This document shows positions 23,696 through 34,263 of a stretch of 64,000 nt of DNA, one piece after another (the first letter of the stretch is position 1; each line of letters starts with the position of its first letter). Position numbers and translations under genes: made by a program. Origin of the DNA: Tissierella sp. Yu-01. Lineage in GTDB: Bacteria; Bacillota; Clostridia; Tissierellales; Tissierellaceae. The stretch lies in contig NZ_CP120677.1 in NCBI RefSeq assembly GCF_029537395.1, forward strand, positions 620,001 through 684,000. The letters are read 5' to 3'. A model generated the notes under the pieces. That model saw only the letters and a list, made by a program, of their open reading frames with translations, had not been told where the DNA came from and did not search any database.

Positions 23696-26629
23696 TTAGA
23701 AATTGAAATCAAAATTATATTCTTCTTCATCAAAGGATGGATCTAATGGTGGCACAACTTCTTCATTGTTGTTATTATTACCTCCATTATTAAACCATTC
23801 GTTAAACCAATCTTCTAATGGATCAGTTTGAACAGTTGTCTCATCATGTTCGGTACAAATTTCAGTTGGTGCTTGATACTGATAATCACTTGGAACAATA
23901 CCATTATTATCAGCAGGGTTATACGGTGGTGTTCTTTGAATGAAGACTTTTGTTTCTACTTTATCATCTGGGCAGTACTCATTAGCGATTTTACCATTTG
24001 TAGAATCTATTTGAAGTTCAACGTGCATATTACATTGTTCAGTTGGTACGGTTCCAGCAGCAAAGATTTCTGTTCTTATAACACCTCGTGGGTCTCTTGC
24101 ACAAAGTTCTGTTGCTAGTAACCCAGATTGTGAACATATACTTGCTGATACTATCCCATCTGGTCTATCAAAGCTTGTTTTACTTTCAAGATTCTCATGA
24201 AGTTTTGTATTAATATGTTGCCATAATTGAGCAGCTGTAGCACTACCTTTCGATATTGTTATCTTTGGTGAGTCATTACCAATCCATACTCCTGATACAT
24301 AATATGGAGTATATCCTACAAACCAGATATCTGCTTGTTCATTAGTTGTACCAGTCTTACCTGCAACAGCCATATTAGATAATTTGGCTCTTCCTGCCAA
24401 TCCATTGGATACTGTTGTTCTTAAAACATCACCCATAATATAAGCTACTTGAGGTGATGATACTATATTTTCTTTTGGGGTATTATTTAATAATATATTA
24501 CCATTTTTATCGACTATTTTTGTAAAAGCAATAGGTTCCACGTACACTCCATTATTTGCTATAGCACCATAAGCAGCAGTCAATTCTAGTGGACTTAATC
24601 CCTTAGTCATACCACCTAAGCCTAATGCTGACAGGTTTTCATCATTTGTTGCTGGGTTTTCATTTCTAGTTATAATGTTATCACTTTCAGGATTTTCTGT
24701 ATCCACTATTCCCATTTTTGCTAAATATGATAAAGATGTATCAACACCTATTGATTGAAGAGTTTTTACAGAGTTAACATTGACGGATTGCTCTACTGAT
24801 CTTCTTAGGGTATGGATTCCACGATATCCAGTGTACCAGTTCTTAGGCCATAATTGACCACTTGAATTATAAAAAGGTATATCATCAATGGACGTTGCTG
24901 CAGTATATCCATTATCTAAGGCTGGGAGATAAACTGCAACTGGTTTTATAGCTGAACCTGGCTGTCTAGCAGAATCTGTAGCCCTATTTAATATTCTTTG
25001 GCCTTCAACATCTCTACCACCAACTATAGATTTAATGTGACCTGTTCTATAATCCAGCACAACAGTTGCTGATTGAGGCTGTACTATACCTTCTTTGGAT
25101 ATATAAAAATATTTACTATTAATCAATAGATTGTCATTTTCAATTTTATAGAAGTCATCATTCTTATCCAAAAATGTTTTAGATATTCTTATTGATTTAT
25201 CATCCGATATTGAAAACTCTCCCTCGGGTATTACGATAGAACCAACAGTGTGCGTTACTAAATTCTTTCTTTCATCTATTGTATAATAATCTTCAATATC
25301 AATATGCTTAGGATATGGGTTCAATTTTTTACTATTTACAACTATATCACCGTTATCAAGTTGATATGAACCAGAGTCTATTATTAAGAAATAGTCTTCA
25401 GTTAATAAATTATCCTTTTTATAGAATAATAGATTACCCTTTTGGTCTATGACGTTACTAGCTTTATTAAGGCTCCAGTCCACTAAAATAGGACCTTTAA
25501 CATTATTTGTATTACCAACTAATACTTCAGTAAAATTATTATAAACATCTTCTAGTTGTTTTTGCATATCTACATCTATTGTTGCATATATTGTAAGTCC
25601 ACCAGTGAATAATTCTTCTTCAGCTCTCTCTCTTGTATAGCCTAGTTTTTCAACTAATGCATCTACTACAGAACTCTTAACATAATCAGTGAAGTAGGAT
25701 GTTATATCATTGTTCTTTTTTTGCTCTGGCATTAGACTTGCCTTTATGTCTTGATTTAATGCTTCGTCATATTCAGATTGGGTTATTTTGCCTAATTCTA
25801 ACATTTTATTTAAAACAAGTTTCTGTCTATCAGTAGACGTTTCATTAAAAACTAATATATATTTTTCACCTAAGACATCAATTTGTCCAACTTCATAGTG
25901 CTTAGAAGGGTCAAAATCTTCAGGCTTAACCCTTTCGTATGGCTGATAAATAGATGTTCCCTTTACAATACCTGCAATTATAGCTGATTCAGCAATTGTC
26001 AATTCACCTACATCCTTAGAAAAATAAGTACGTGCAGCTTCTTGAACGCCATATGCATTTTGACCAAAGTAGCTTCTATTTAGATATGCTTCAAGAATTT
26101 GGTCTTTTGTCAATACACGTTCCATTTTTACTGCTAGGTAAGCCTCAGTTATTTTTCTTGTCCAGCTTACTTCATTAGATAAGTATAGGTTTCTTGCTAA
26201 CTGTTGAGTAATAGTACTTGCACCACGCATAGAGCCAGATTTAAAATTATCTCTTACAGCAGCTAATATTCCCAATGGGTCCACTCCTATATGGTCCTCA
26301 AATCTTTCATCTTCTATAGATATAAATGCATCTAATAAGTGCTGCGGCATTTTATCTAAACTTACAACTGTTCTGAATTCACGTGCTTGAATTTTTTCAA
26401 TCAAATTGCCCTCTAAGTCTAAAATTGTTGATGTTTGAGCTAAAGTTGAATTGATATTAGATGGATCGATTTCGGGGGCATCCTTAATAATTGAAATAAC
26501 TGCACCAGCCAATGCTCCTCCAGCTAATATACCTAGAATTAGAATGACTATTATTGTTATTTTAAATACTTTTCCAAAAGTAAGTTTTTTTCCTTTCTTT
26601 TTAGTTTTTTTCTTATTTTCATCTGACAT
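23696..26629 (-). CDS. Class A penicillin-binding protein (PBP1A-like)
   Basis: The 977-aa protein has an N-terminal basic stretch and one membrane anchor (about 17-45), a glycosyltransferase domain (family 51: EDERFEDHIGVDP, GASTITQQLARN, about 85-260), an inserted region of about 130 residues, and a transpeptidase domain with SAIK (in RQPGSAIKP), SVN and KTGTT motifs. It polymerises and cross-links peptidoglycan. The C-terminal end is Asn/Asp/Glu-rich and probably unstructured. Leader sequence and promoter lie in the divergent region up to 27064. Confidence 0.95.
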   Translation of the reverse strand: MSDENKKKTKKKGKKLTFGKVFKITIIVILILGILAGGALAGAVISIIKDAPEIDPSNINSTLAQTSTILDLEGNLIEKIQAREFRTVVSLDKMPQHLLDAFISIEDERFEDHIGVDPLGILAAVRDNFKSGSMRGASTITQQLARNLYLSNEVSWTRKITEAYLAVKMERVLTKDQILEAYLNRSYFGQNAYGVQEAARTYFSKDVGELTIAESAIIAGIVKGTSIYQPYERVKPEDFDPSKHYEVGQIDVLGEKYILVFNETSTDRQKLVLNKMLELGKITQSEYDEALNQDIKASLMPEQKKNNDITSYFTDYVKSSVVDALVEKLGYTRERAEEELFTGGLTIYATIDVDMQKQLEDVYNNFTEVLVGNTNNVKGPILVDWSLNKASNVIDQKGNLLFYKKDNLLTEDYFLIIDSGSYQLDNGDIVVNSKKLNPYPKHIDIEDYYTIDERKNLVTHTVGSIVIPEGEFSISDDKSIRISKTFLDKNDDFYKIENDNLLINSKYFYISKEGIVQPQSATVVLDYRTGHIKSIVGGRDVEGQRILNRATDSARQPGSAIKPVAVYLPALDNGYTAATSIDDIPFYNSSGQLWPKNWYTGYRGIHTLRRSVEQSVNVNSVKTLQSIGVDTSLSYLAKMGIVDTENPESDNIITRNENPATNDENLSALGLGGMTKGLSPLELTAAYGAIANNGVYVEPIAFTKIVDKNGNILLNNTPKENIVSSPQVAYIMGDVLRTTVSNGLAGRAKLSNMAVAGKTGTTNEQADIWFVGYTPYYVSGVWIGNDSPKITISKGSATAAQLWQHINTKLHENLESKTSFDRPDGIVSASICSQSGLLATELCARDPRGVIRTEIFAAGTVPTEQCNMHVELQIDSTNGKIANEYCPDDKVETKVFIQRTPPYNPADNNGIVPSDYQYQAPTEICTEHDETTVQTDPLEDWFNEWFNNGGNNNNNEEVVPPLDPSFDEEEYNFDFNF

Positions 26630-26889
26630 TAAATTACCTCCTAATTTACTAAATGGAGTATTCTCCTTACATTAGTAGAGCTTATATATCTTAATATAAA
26701 ATACATATTTACAAAATTATATACAACGCCTACTTGATTATGATTGTTATACTATAACATAAAGATGTGGAACTTATAATAGCCTCGATATATTATACCA
26801 TATAAAAATAGCAATGTTAATAATTTGATAATTTACATAGTTTACAATATATTTACAACTTTTCAAAAGATTATATCTAAGTTTACATC
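26630..26889. other. Divergent upstream region of PBP gene and hflX
   Basis: AT-rich, no gene seen; presumably carries the promoters of the leftward PBP gene and rightward hflX. No clear consensus promoter was picked out. Confidence 0.4.
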
Positions 26890-27029
26890 TATAACGAGGT
26901 AAAGATATCCCTTACTTTTTTAAGTGGTGGGTATCAATTTAAAATACAGGTTTCCGATACTTTAAATATAAAAAATAGATAATACTAGAAAAAGATGGTA
27001 TACTTACTAGTAACGGGGGTAACCTCGTT
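26890..27029 (+). repeat. Dispersed structured leader element, copy A (upstream of hflX)
   Basis: Starts TATAACGAGGTAAAGATATCCC. GATATCCC (26904-26911) pairs with GGGTATC (26929-26935) around an inner ACTT/AAGT stem, then TTTAAAATACAGG and CCGATACTTTAAA follow, both shared with copy B. AACGAGGT (26893-26900) and ACCTCGTT (27022-27029) are inverted repeats bounding the element. Function unknown. Confidence 0.55.
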
Positions 27030-27064
27030 GTTCTAGTACTTAAGAATATTTAAGAGGTGATAAC

Positions 27065-28339
27065 TTGAACGAATCCAATTTAGAAAGAGTCTTGATAGTT
27101 GGAGTTGAATTGCCTAATGACACTATTGATATAGAAACATCAATGGATGAATTACAGGAGTTGGTAAAGGCTGCAGGAGGTATAGTAGTTTCTAGAGTAA
27201 TTCAAAAGAAGGAAGGAATACATCCAGCGCATTTTATAGGTAAAGGTAAGGCAATGGAGATAAAAAACTACTGTGAAGAGTTAGATATTTCAACTATAGT
27301 TTTTAATGATGAACTTACAGGAGCGCAATTAAGAAATTTAGAATCAATGATAAACAAAAAAATAGTAGATAGAACTAATCTTATTTTAGATATATTTGCT
27401 AGTAGAGCAACAACAAACGAGGGTAAATTACAGGTGAAATTAGCTCAACTTAAATACAGGCTTCCTAGATTAATTGGCTTTAGTGATTATTTGTCACGAA
27501 CAGGCGGTGGGATTGGAACTAGAGGCCCAGGTGAACAAAAACTTGAAACAGACAGAAGACATATATTAAGAGAGATAGATAATATAGAAAAGCATTTAAA
27601 AGAAGTTGAACAGGTTCGAAGTGTAAAAAGAAAGAAGAGAGAGGATTCCAACCTACCTATTGTCGCATTAGTAGGGTACACAAATGCTGGAAAATCTACA
27701 CTTTTAAATAAATTGATTGAATTAAATGATGAGACTACGGATAAAAAACAAGTATATGTAGAAGATATGCTCTTCGCCACATTAGATACTTCTCTAAGGA
27801 GAAGTAAACTACCAAATGGGCAGATATTTCTTATTACAGACACAGTGGGCTTTGTTTCAAAACTACCAACTCGTTTGATAGAAGCATTTAAAGGAACCCT
27901 TGAAGAGGTTAAATATGCAGATTTACTTCTACATGTAGTCGATGCCTCAAATAATGATCTAGATATTCAAATTGAAACCACTATGGGTATTCTGAAGGAT
28001 TTAAATGTACTAGACAAACCAATAATAACTGTTTTTAACAAGATGGATAAGGCTGATATCTCAGATATAGTTTTTGATAATAAATTAGTAGATAATAAGA
28101 TATTTATATCTGCAAAAAATGATATAAATATTGACAAATTAATGGAACTTATTGAAAAAACATTACCTCAACAATTTAGAAGAGTAAAGTTAAAGATACC
28201 TTTTGATAAGCAAAGTTTAATCAACTATTTTATGAATAATTATGAAGTCAGTCAAATTGAATACCTAGAGGATGGGACAACATTAGATCTTGTTATAAAT
28301 CAAATTGATTATAACAAATACAATGACTATATTATTTAA
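27065..28339 (+). CDS. hflX: GTPase HflX
   Basis: A TTG start follows AAGAGGTGATAAC. The 424-aa protein has the HflX N-terminal domain with GGGIGTRGPGE (about residues 143-153), and a GTPase domain with GYTNAGKST (P-loop), DTVGFV (G3) and NKMD (G4). HflX binds 50S ribosomes and splits stalled 70S ribosomes, notably in stress. It lies behind element A and just before yigZ. Confidence 0.95.
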   Translation: MNESNLERVLIVGVELPNDTIDIETSMDELQELVKAAGGIVVSRVIQKKEGIHPAHFIGKGKAMEIKNYCEELDISTIVFNDELTGAQLRNLESMINKKIVDRTNLILDIFASRATTNEGKLQVKLAQLKYRLPRLIGFSDYLSRTGGGIGTRGPGEQKLETDRRHILREIDNIEKHLKEVEQVRSVKRKKREDSNLPIVALVGYTNAGKSTLLNKLIELNDETTDKKQVYVEDMLFATLDTSLRRSKLPNGQIFLITDTVGFVSKLPTRLIEAFKGTLEEVKYADLLLHVVDASNNDLDIQIETTMGILKDLNVLDKPIITVFNKMDKADISDIVFDNKLVDNKIFISAKNDINIDKLMELIEKTLPQQFRRVKLKIPFDKQSLINYFMNNYEVSQIEYLEDGTTLDLVINQIDYNKYNDYII

Positions 28340-28354
28340 GAGGGGAATTGATAA

Positions 28355-28999
28355 ATGAAAGAAGTGTATCGAACTATTAAAGGATATGGTGAAGATGAAA
28401 TAATTATAAATAAATCAAAGTTTATTGGATACTCATCTCCTATCAATAATGAGGAAGAGGCTTTAGAATTTATAGATAAAATCAAAACTAAACATAGAGA
28501 TGCAACTCACAATGTATATGCATATGTCCTTGGTGAGGAATCTAATATTCAGAGGTTTAGTGATGATGGTGAACCTTCTGGTACAGCTGGAATTCCAGTT
28601 TTGGAAGTTATTAAGAAAGAAGACTTGAGAAATTTAGTTGTTGTTGTTACTCGATATTTTGGTGGTATAAAACTCGGAGGAGGAGGTTTAATCCGAGCCT
28701 ATACAAAAGGAGCTAAAATTGCTTTGGATGCTGGTGTCTTAGTTGATATGACACTTCATTCAAATATAAAAATCAATATACCTTATACATTGTTAGGTAA
28801 AGTTGAGAATTTTTTAATAACAAATGGCTTAAAAGCCGAAGAAATTAATTATAAAGATGATGTTGAAATTTTTCTATATATAATAGATTCTGGATTAAAT
28901 AAATTTGAAGAAGAAATGTCAAATTTAACAAATGGTACAGTTAAATTTAATTATTTAGATAAAGCTCATTTGCCTTTAGTAAACGGAATAAGAGTTTAA
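28355..28999 (+). CDS. yigZ: YigZ/IMPACT family protein
   Basis: The 214-aa protein has the conserved IMPACT-domain motif DDGEPSGTAG and the VVVVTRYFGGIKLG segment, and a C-terminal ferredoxin-like half of DUF1949 type. Function in bacteria is uncertain; nucleic-acid binding is proposed. It lies 15 bases after hflX, probably co-transcribed. Confidence 0.92.
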   Translation: MKEVYRTIKGYGEDEIIINKSKFIGYSSPINNEEEALEFIDKIKTKHRDATHNVYAYVLGEESNIQRFSDDGEPSGTAGIPVLEVIKKEDLRNLVVVVTRYFGGIKLGGGGLIRAYTKGAKIALDAGVLVDMTLHSNIKINIPYTLLGKVENFLITNGLKAEEINYKDDVEIFLYIIDSGLNKFEEEMSNLTNGTVKFNYLDKAHLPLVNGIRV

Positions 29000-29047
29000 T
29001 GATGTTTTGCTTTTCTAGAATGGGTATAATAAAATTGAGGTGATTAT

Positions 29048-29434
29048 ATGAATGTTAAAGAGGTTATGCTTGATAAGAAGGTTTGGGCAGTTGTTGGTGT
29101 ATCTGCAAAAAAGAATAAGTGGGGATATAAAATTTTTAAAATTTTAAAAGATCATAATTACGAAACTTATGGAATTAGTCCAAACTATGATGACATTGAA
29201 GGAGATAAAATCTATCACTCACTTAAGGATTTACCTAAGAAAGTAGATGTGATAGATATGGTAGTTTCTCCGAAGATTGCAATGAATACTCTTGAAGAAG
29301 CAAAGGAACTTGGTATTGAATATATATTTTTCCAACCAGGAACTTATGATGATGAGGTAATTGCAAAAGCTGAGGAACTAGGACTTAAATATCTTACTGG
29401 AGATTGTATATATGCAATTTTAAGAAACAAATAA
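29048..29434 (+). CDS. CoA-binding protein
   Basis: The 128-aa protein matches the CoA_binding_2 family: a single Rossmann domain with WAVVGVSAKKNKWG near the N-terminus and FFQPGTYDDE near the end, like YccU. Ligand and role are not known. A bidirectional terminator separates it from convergent permease genes. Confidence 0.88.
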   Translation: MNVKEVMLDKKVWAVVGVSAKKNKWGYKIFKILKDHNYETYGISPNYDDIEGDKIYHSLKDLPKKVDVIDMVVSPKIAMNTLEEAKELGIEYIFFQPGTYDDEVIAKAEELGLKYLTGDCIYAILRNK

Positions 29435-29462
29435 AAAAATAGGTTTATAAGCCTATTTTTTT
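29433..29462. terminator. Bidirectional terminator
   Basis: AATAGG (29438-29443) pairs with CCTATT (29452-29457), with A-run before and T-run after. Confidence 0.65.
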
Positions 29463-29800
29463 TTGATTAATTCATATATTCCCACTGCTAATAAAAAGAT
29501 GCCAAAGTATTTTCTAAGATTGTTTTCCTCAATTTTTACTGCTAAAATTGAACCTATCAAAGCTCCAATTATTCCTCCTATAATTATTTTTTTGTTATAT
29601 TTACTGTCAAGATTTCCTTCTTTTTTATGGGTAAGTAAAGCGATAATAGCTGATGGAATGAAAACTACCAGATTAACTCCTTGTGCTTGTATTTGCGCCA
29701 CATCACTAAATAATACTAACGAAGGAATTAGAATTACACCTCCACCTATGCCCATTCCACTTATAATACCTGATATAAGACCTGTCAGTATAAGCTTCAT
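29453..29800 (-). CDS. TauE/SafE-type permease, second half-size subunit
   Basis: The ATG at 29800 overlaps the stop of the preceding half-gene (ATGA), giving 115 aa with about four membrane spans and the family motif GISGMGIGGGVILIP. TauE/SafE proteins (about 250 aa) export sulfite-like anions; here two half-size proteins stand in tandem and should assemble. Substrate unknown. Confidence 0.85.
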   Translation of the reverse strand: MKLILTGLISGIISGMGIGGGVILIPSLVLFSDVAQIQAQGVNLVVFIPSAIIALLTHKKEGNLDSKYNKKIIIGGIIGALIGSILAVKIEENNLRKYFGIFLLAVGIYELIKKK

Positions 29801-30156
29801 ATCCAAATCATCCTAACAGCTGTATAAATTATAACGCAACCAAATGCTTTTCTTAGAATTTTAGCAGGTATTTTATTTAATACTTTTGCACCAATATAGC
29901 TACCTAATAAAGCTCCAATCATAACTAAAAAGCCTATTTTAAGAGGTATTGTATTATTAAAAAAATATACTATTGTACTTATAATAGTTAAAGGAAAAAT
30001 AATTGAGATAGCTGTAGCATGGGCTTTATATTCCTTTAAGCCTAAAATAAAAATAAGAGCAGGAACTATTATCATTCCGCCTCCTGATCCAAAAAGGCCA
30101 TTGACTAAACCTGTAACAAGCCCTAATGCTATCAATTTAAAGTTATTGTTTTTCAT
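29797..30156 (-). CDS. TauE/SafE-type permease, first half-size subunit
   Basis: 119 aa with four spans and GLVNGLFGSGGGMIIVP, the first internal repeat of the TauE/SafE family. It precedes its partner on the same strand with a four-base overlap, implying coupled translation and joint assembly. Confidence 0.87.
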   Translation of the reverse strand: MKNNNFKLIALGLVTGLVNGLFGSGGGMIIVPALIFILGLKEYKAHATAISIIFPLTIISTIVYFFNNTIPLKIGFLVMIGALLGSYIGAKVLNKIPAKILRKAFGCVIIYTAVRMIWI

Positions 30157-30340
30157 AGCAAACTCCTATATTATATAGTTGTGACACATTATTACTAATG
30201 TCACCAAAATAAAATTAGATATACATATATCATTATTAGCAAAAGTATTATACTATTAGTAAATTAATCATAAAACTGTTGGTATAATTGTTTTCTTATG
30301 CTAAAATAGAAAAAGCAATAATATATGAGGAGTGAAGTAA

Positions 30341-31078
30341 ATGGCTGGACATTCCAAATGGAATAATATAAAAAACAAAAAGGGAAAAGAAGACGCAAAA
30401 CGTGCTAATGTATTTACTAAATTAGGTAGATATATTGCAGTAGCGGCTAAAGAAGGCGGATCAGATCCAGATTATAATGCAGCATTAAAAGCCGCTATTG
30501 AAAAAGCAAAAGCAGCAAATATGCCAAATGATAACATCGAAAGAGCAATTAAAAAAGGTGCTGGAGAATTAGACGGTGCAGCATATGAAGAAATCATGTA
30601 TGAAGGCTATGGACCATCAGGAGTTGCAGTATTAGTTTCATGTTTAACAGATAACAGAAATAGAACAGCTCCAGATGTAAGACATGCATTTGATAAAAAT
30701 GGCGGTAATTTAGGAACTAGCGGTTCTGTTTCATTTATGTTCGATAGAAAAGGCATAATTGCTATAGAAAGAGAAGATTCTATAGATGAAGATGAGTTAA
30801 CAATGTTAGCTATTGATTTAGGTGCTGAAGACTTTGAATCAAATGAGAACGGATTTGAAATAACAACAAGTACAGAAGATTTTAACTCTGTAAGAGATGG
30901 ATTATCTGAAGCTGGATATAACTTTGCAATGGCTGAAATTAGCTATATACCTCAAAACCTAGTGGCTCTTACAGGAGAAGAAGACATCAAAAAAATGACA
31001 AAACTTATAGATATGCTTGAAGAGCATGATGACGTTCAAGAAGTTTATCACAACTGGGAAATGACAGAGGAAGAGTAA
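30341..31078 (+). CDS. yebC: YebC/PmpR family protein (TACO1)
   Basis: The 245-aa protein starts [15 protein letters not shown] and contains [20 protein letters not shown] and [11 protein letters not shown], all signatures of YebC/PmpR. Members act as transcription regulators and, as shown for YebC and TACO1, aid translation of proline stretches at the ribosome. Lies alone with its own terminator. Confidence 0.97.
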   Translation: MAGHSKWNNIKNKKGKEDAKRANVFTKLGRYIAVAAKEGGSDPDYNAALKAAIEKAKAANMPNDNIERAIKKGAGELDGAAYEEIMYEGYGPSGVAVLVSCLTDNRNRTAPDVRHAFDKNGGNLGTSGSVSFMFDRKGIIAIEREDSIDEDELTMLAIDLGAEDFESNENGFEITTSTEDFNSVRDGLSEAGYNFAMAEISYIPQNLVALTGEEDIKKMTKLIDMLEEHDDVQEVYHNWEMTEEE

Positions 31079-31102
31079 AAATAACTAAATAAGATAAAAA
31101 GT

Positions 31103-31147
31103 AAACACCATTATTCTTCAATAATAAGAAGAGTAGGGTGTTTTTTT
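31103..31147 (+). terminator. Rho-independent terminator
   Basis: AAACACC (31103-31109) pairs with GGTGTTT (31137-31143), enclosing an inner ATTATT/AATAAT stem, followed by T residues. Confidence 0.7.
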
Positions 31148-31229
31148 ATTGTCATAAACCAGTAGGACAAACTATATAAATATAATGATGATCAATATTC
31201 TACTAGTTGTAAGGAAAAGGAGGAAACTA

Positions 31230-33923
31230 ATGAACTGGTATAGGCATAGTAAAGAAGAAGTTTTTGAGTATCTAGGGACAAGCGTGGAAAAAGGATTAAC
31301 AGACAAAGAAGTAGAAAAAAGATTAGAAATTTATAGTGCTAATGAATTGCAAGAGGAACCAAAGAGAGGATTTGTTGTAAAAATTATAGATCAGTTCTCA
31401 GATTTTTTAGTAATAATATTAATATTTGCTGCTTTAATATCCATTATTATTGGGGAAGCTAGGGATTCTATTGTAATTCTAGCTGTTGTTATACTTAATG
31501 CCATTTTAGGAATCTATCAAGAGGGAAAAGCTGAAAAAGCATTGGAAGCTTTAAAAAGAATGTCTTCCCCAACTGCAAAAGTTATTAGAAATGGATATAT
31601 TGATGTAGTCCCTGCAGCAAATTTGGTGCCGGGAGATGCAGTAATACTAGAAGCGGGCGATATTATTCCTGCAGATATGAGACTAGTGGAAAGCTCTAAC
31701 CTTACTATAGATGAAGCATCTTTAACAGGAGAATCAGTTCCAGTAGAAAAGAAGTGTGGTGCCATAATTGAGGAAGACGTTTCCTTGGGAGATAGGGAAA
31801 ACATGGCTTATATGAGCACAATAGTAGCCTATGGAAGGGGAAAAGGTATTGTAACAGAAACTGGTCACAATACAGAAATTGGGAAGATAGCAACTCAAAT
31901 TCAATCCTTAGATGAAGACTTAACTCCATTACAAAAGAAATTAAATCAGTTAGGTAAATATCTTGGAATTATAACCATAATTGTGTGCGTAATTGTATTT
32001 GGTATTGGTATATTACAGGGAAGAGGTATTCTAGAAATGTTTATGGTTGCCATAAGTTTGGCCGTTGCAGCCATTCCTGAAGGGCTACCTGCAATAGTGA
32101 CCATAGTGCTAGCCCTAGGCATGAATAAAATGGTGGGCAGAAATGCTATTGTCAAAAAATTATTGGCTGTAGAAACTCTTGGAAGTATAACAGTTATATG
32201 CTCTGATAAGACAGGTACTTTAACCCAAAACGAAATGACGGTAGTTAAAATATTTACTAATAATAAAGTGATAGATGTAACAGGTGTTGGATATGAATCA
32301 TCAGGAAAGTTCAAAATTGGTGGTAAAGAAATTGTAGTAGAAGAGATACAGGATTTAAAAACCTTGCTTTCTATAGGAGTATTAGCCAATGATGCGAATA
32401 TTACTAATATTAGTGGAACAGTTAGTATACTAGGTAATCCAACAGAAGGAGCATTGCTTACATTAGGGAAAAAAGGAAATATAGATAAAGACAAATTTAA
32501 TAGAGAATATCCTAGAATTCAAGAAATGCCCTTTGATTCTAATCGAAAAATGATGACCACATTCCATCAAAATTACATAGCAGAAAAGATTGTGTCATTT
32601 ACAAAGGGAGCACCGGATATAGTTGTTAATAGATGTAAATATATTAGCATTAATGGAGAGGTATTGCCTCTAAATGATAGTCTAAGAAAAAAGGTATTAG
32701 ATACAAATGATTATTTTGCAAAGGATGCTCTAAGAGTTTTAGCCTTAGCTTATAAGACGTATGCTAAACTCCCAGACGAGATCTCAACCGAAAACACAGA
32801 ACAGCATATGATTTTAGTAGGTTTAGTAGGGATAATAGATCCTCCTAGACCTGAGGCAAAGGAGGCAATAGTAAAGTGTAAAGAAGCTGGAATAACTCCT
32901 ATAATGATAACTGGAGATTATAAAGAGACTGCCTTTGCTATTTCCAAAGAATTAGGTATAGCTGAATCAAGTGACGAGGCTATAATGGGTGAAGAATTAG
33001 ATAAAATTTCTGATATGGAATTAAGGAAGATAGTTGAAAAAACAAAAGTCTACTCTAGAGTATCTCCTGAGCATAAGGTTAGAATAGTTTCTGCTCTAAA
33101 AGCTAAAGGGGAAATAGTTGCTATGACTGGAGATGGGGTCAATGATTCAATGGCACTAAAGAAAGCTGATATTGGAATTTCCATGGGGATAACCGGAACG
33201 GATGTTGCTAAAAATACTGCAGAAGTAATTCTAACAGATGATAATTTTGCCAGTATTGTATCTGCTGTAGAAGAAGGTAGAATAATATTTAGAAATATAA
33301 GGAAGTTTGTTTTCTTTTTATTATCTTGTAATATTGGAGAAATCATTATAGTTTTCACAAGTATATTATTAAATCTCCCTATTCCATTATTGCCAATACA
33401 ATTATTATGGTTAAACTTGGTAACTGACAGTTTTCCAGCTTTGGCCTTAGGTGTGGAAAAAGGTGAAGAGGATATTATGAAGTTAAAACCTCGGAACCCA
33501 GATACACCAATAATAGATAATTCAATGATGATTGATATTATAGTTCAAAGTATAGTTATTGGTGCCACATCATTATTAGCATATATTTGGGGATTGAATA
33601 CATTTCCAGGGAATTTAATAAAGGCAAGAACAATTACTTTTACAACATTGATTCTTGCTGAACTTCTAAGAGCATATTCAAGTAGGTCAGATAAATACAT
33701 ACTTTTTGAAATTGGAGTATTTTCAAATCCAACTATGGTCTACGGAACTACTATATCCTTTTTATTAATGTTAGGAGTCATATATATTCCAGTTTTACAA
33801 TCGATATTTCATACGATTCCATTAGAAATAAATGACTGGGGAGTTATTTCTAGCTTTGCTTTACTTCCTTTAATTATAGGAGAATTATATAAGGTAATAT
33901 TTAATAGAAAAAATAAAATTTAA
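31230..33923 (+). CDS. P-type Ca2+-transporting ATPase (PMCA/SERCA type)
   Basis: AAAAGGAGGAAACTA sets the ATG at 31230 (897 aa). An N-terminal cation-ATPase domain precedes LTGES (actuator), the PEGLPA helix, the phosphorylated CSDKTGTLT, the KGAPD nucleotide-binding segment, TGDGVNDSMAL hinge and six C-terminal spans. This arrangement is that of P2 Ca2+ pumps, found in sporulating Firmicutes (yloB). It would expel Ca2+ or another divalent ion. Confidence 0.92.
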   Translation: MNWYRHSKEEVFEYLGTSVEKGLTDKEVEKRLEIYSANELQEEPKRGFVVKIIDQFSDFLVIILIFAALISIIIGEARDSIVILAVVILNAILGIYQEGKAEKALEALKRMSSPTAKVIRNGYIDVVPAANLVPGDAVILEAGDIIPADMRLVESSNLTIDEASLTGESVPVEKKCGAIIEEDVSLGDRENMAYMSTIVAYGRGKGIVTETGHNTEIGKIATQIQSLDEDLTPLQKKLNQLGKYLGIITIIVCVIVFGIGILQGRGILEMFMVAISLAVAAIPEGLPAIVTIVLALGMNKMVGRNAIVKKLLAVETLGSITVICSDKTGTLTQNEMTVVKIFTNNKVIDVTGVGYESSGKFKIGGKEIVVEEIQDLKTLLSIGVLANDANITNISGTVSILGNPTEGALLTLGKKGNIDKDKFNREYPRIQEMPFDSNRKMMTTFHQNYIAEKIVSFTKGAPDIVVNRCKYISINGEVLPLNDSLRKKVLDTNDYFAKDALRVLALAYKTYAKLPDEISTENTEQHMILVGLVGIIDPPRPEAKEAIVKCKEAGITPIMITGDYKETAFAISKELGIAESSDEAIMGEELDKISDMELRKIVEKTKVYSRVSPEHKVRIVSALKAKGEIVAMTGDGVNDSMALKKADIGISMGITGTDVAKNTAEVILTDDNFASIVSAVEEGRIIFRNIRKFVFFLLSCNIGEIIIVFTSILLNLPIPLLPIQLLWLNLVTDSFPALALGVEKGEEDIMKLKPRNPDTPIIDNSMMIDIIVQSIVIGATSLLAYIWGLNTFPGNLIKARTITFTTLILAELLRAYSSRSDKYILFEIGVFSNPTMVYGTTISFLLMLGVIYIPVLQSIFHTIPLEINDWGVISSFALLPLIIGELYKVIFNRKNKI

Positions 33924-34016
33924 CTAGAACATGAGAAGAATGCTGCATAAAAAGTTTGGTATAATTAACTTCTAATATTCCATAATAATATTATTAAGAG
34001 AATTAGGAGGGTTATT

Positions 34017-34190
34017 ATGGAAGGCCAAGAGAATTTTGAACACATCAAAGAAAGATTTATAACTGCAGATTTGGATGATAAAATAGAAATCTATATAACT
34101 GTACAAGGTTTATCTGTTGATCAATATAAAGAGCTGCTAAGATATTTTCCTATAAAGCATTTAGCACAACTTGAAAAGGCAATGAATTAA
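34017..34190 (+). CDS. Small hypothetical protein, 57 aa
   Basis: AGGAGGG stands five bases before the ATG at 34017 and a terminator follows the stop at once, so the unit looks real. The peptide is acidic at the N-terminus (residues 1-25) and helical. No family is recognised. Confidence 0.6.
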   Translation: MEGQENFEHIKERFITADLDDKIEIYITVQGLSVDQYKELLRYFPIKHLAQLEKAMN

Positions 34191-34218
34191 AGGATGAAGC
34201 GTTTACTTCATCCTTTAT
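34190..34218 (+). terminator. Rho-independent terminator
   Basis: AAAGGATGAAG pairs with CTTCATCCTTT around CGTTTA, then T-rich sequence, just after the 57-aa gene. Confidence 0.8.
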
Positions 34219-34263
34219 TTTAACTATAATATATTATAGTTAAAATTTTGAGGGGGATTACAA

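Noticed and set aside
26890-27029. T-box leader upstream of hflX
   Set aside because: The conserved T-box AGGGTGGNACCGCG and the specifier loop are absent; the GGGGGTAACC stretch is only superficially similar.
31946-32494. Long antisense frames within the Ca2+-ATPase gene
   Set aside because: They mirror the conserved ATPase codons and show no motif or start signals.
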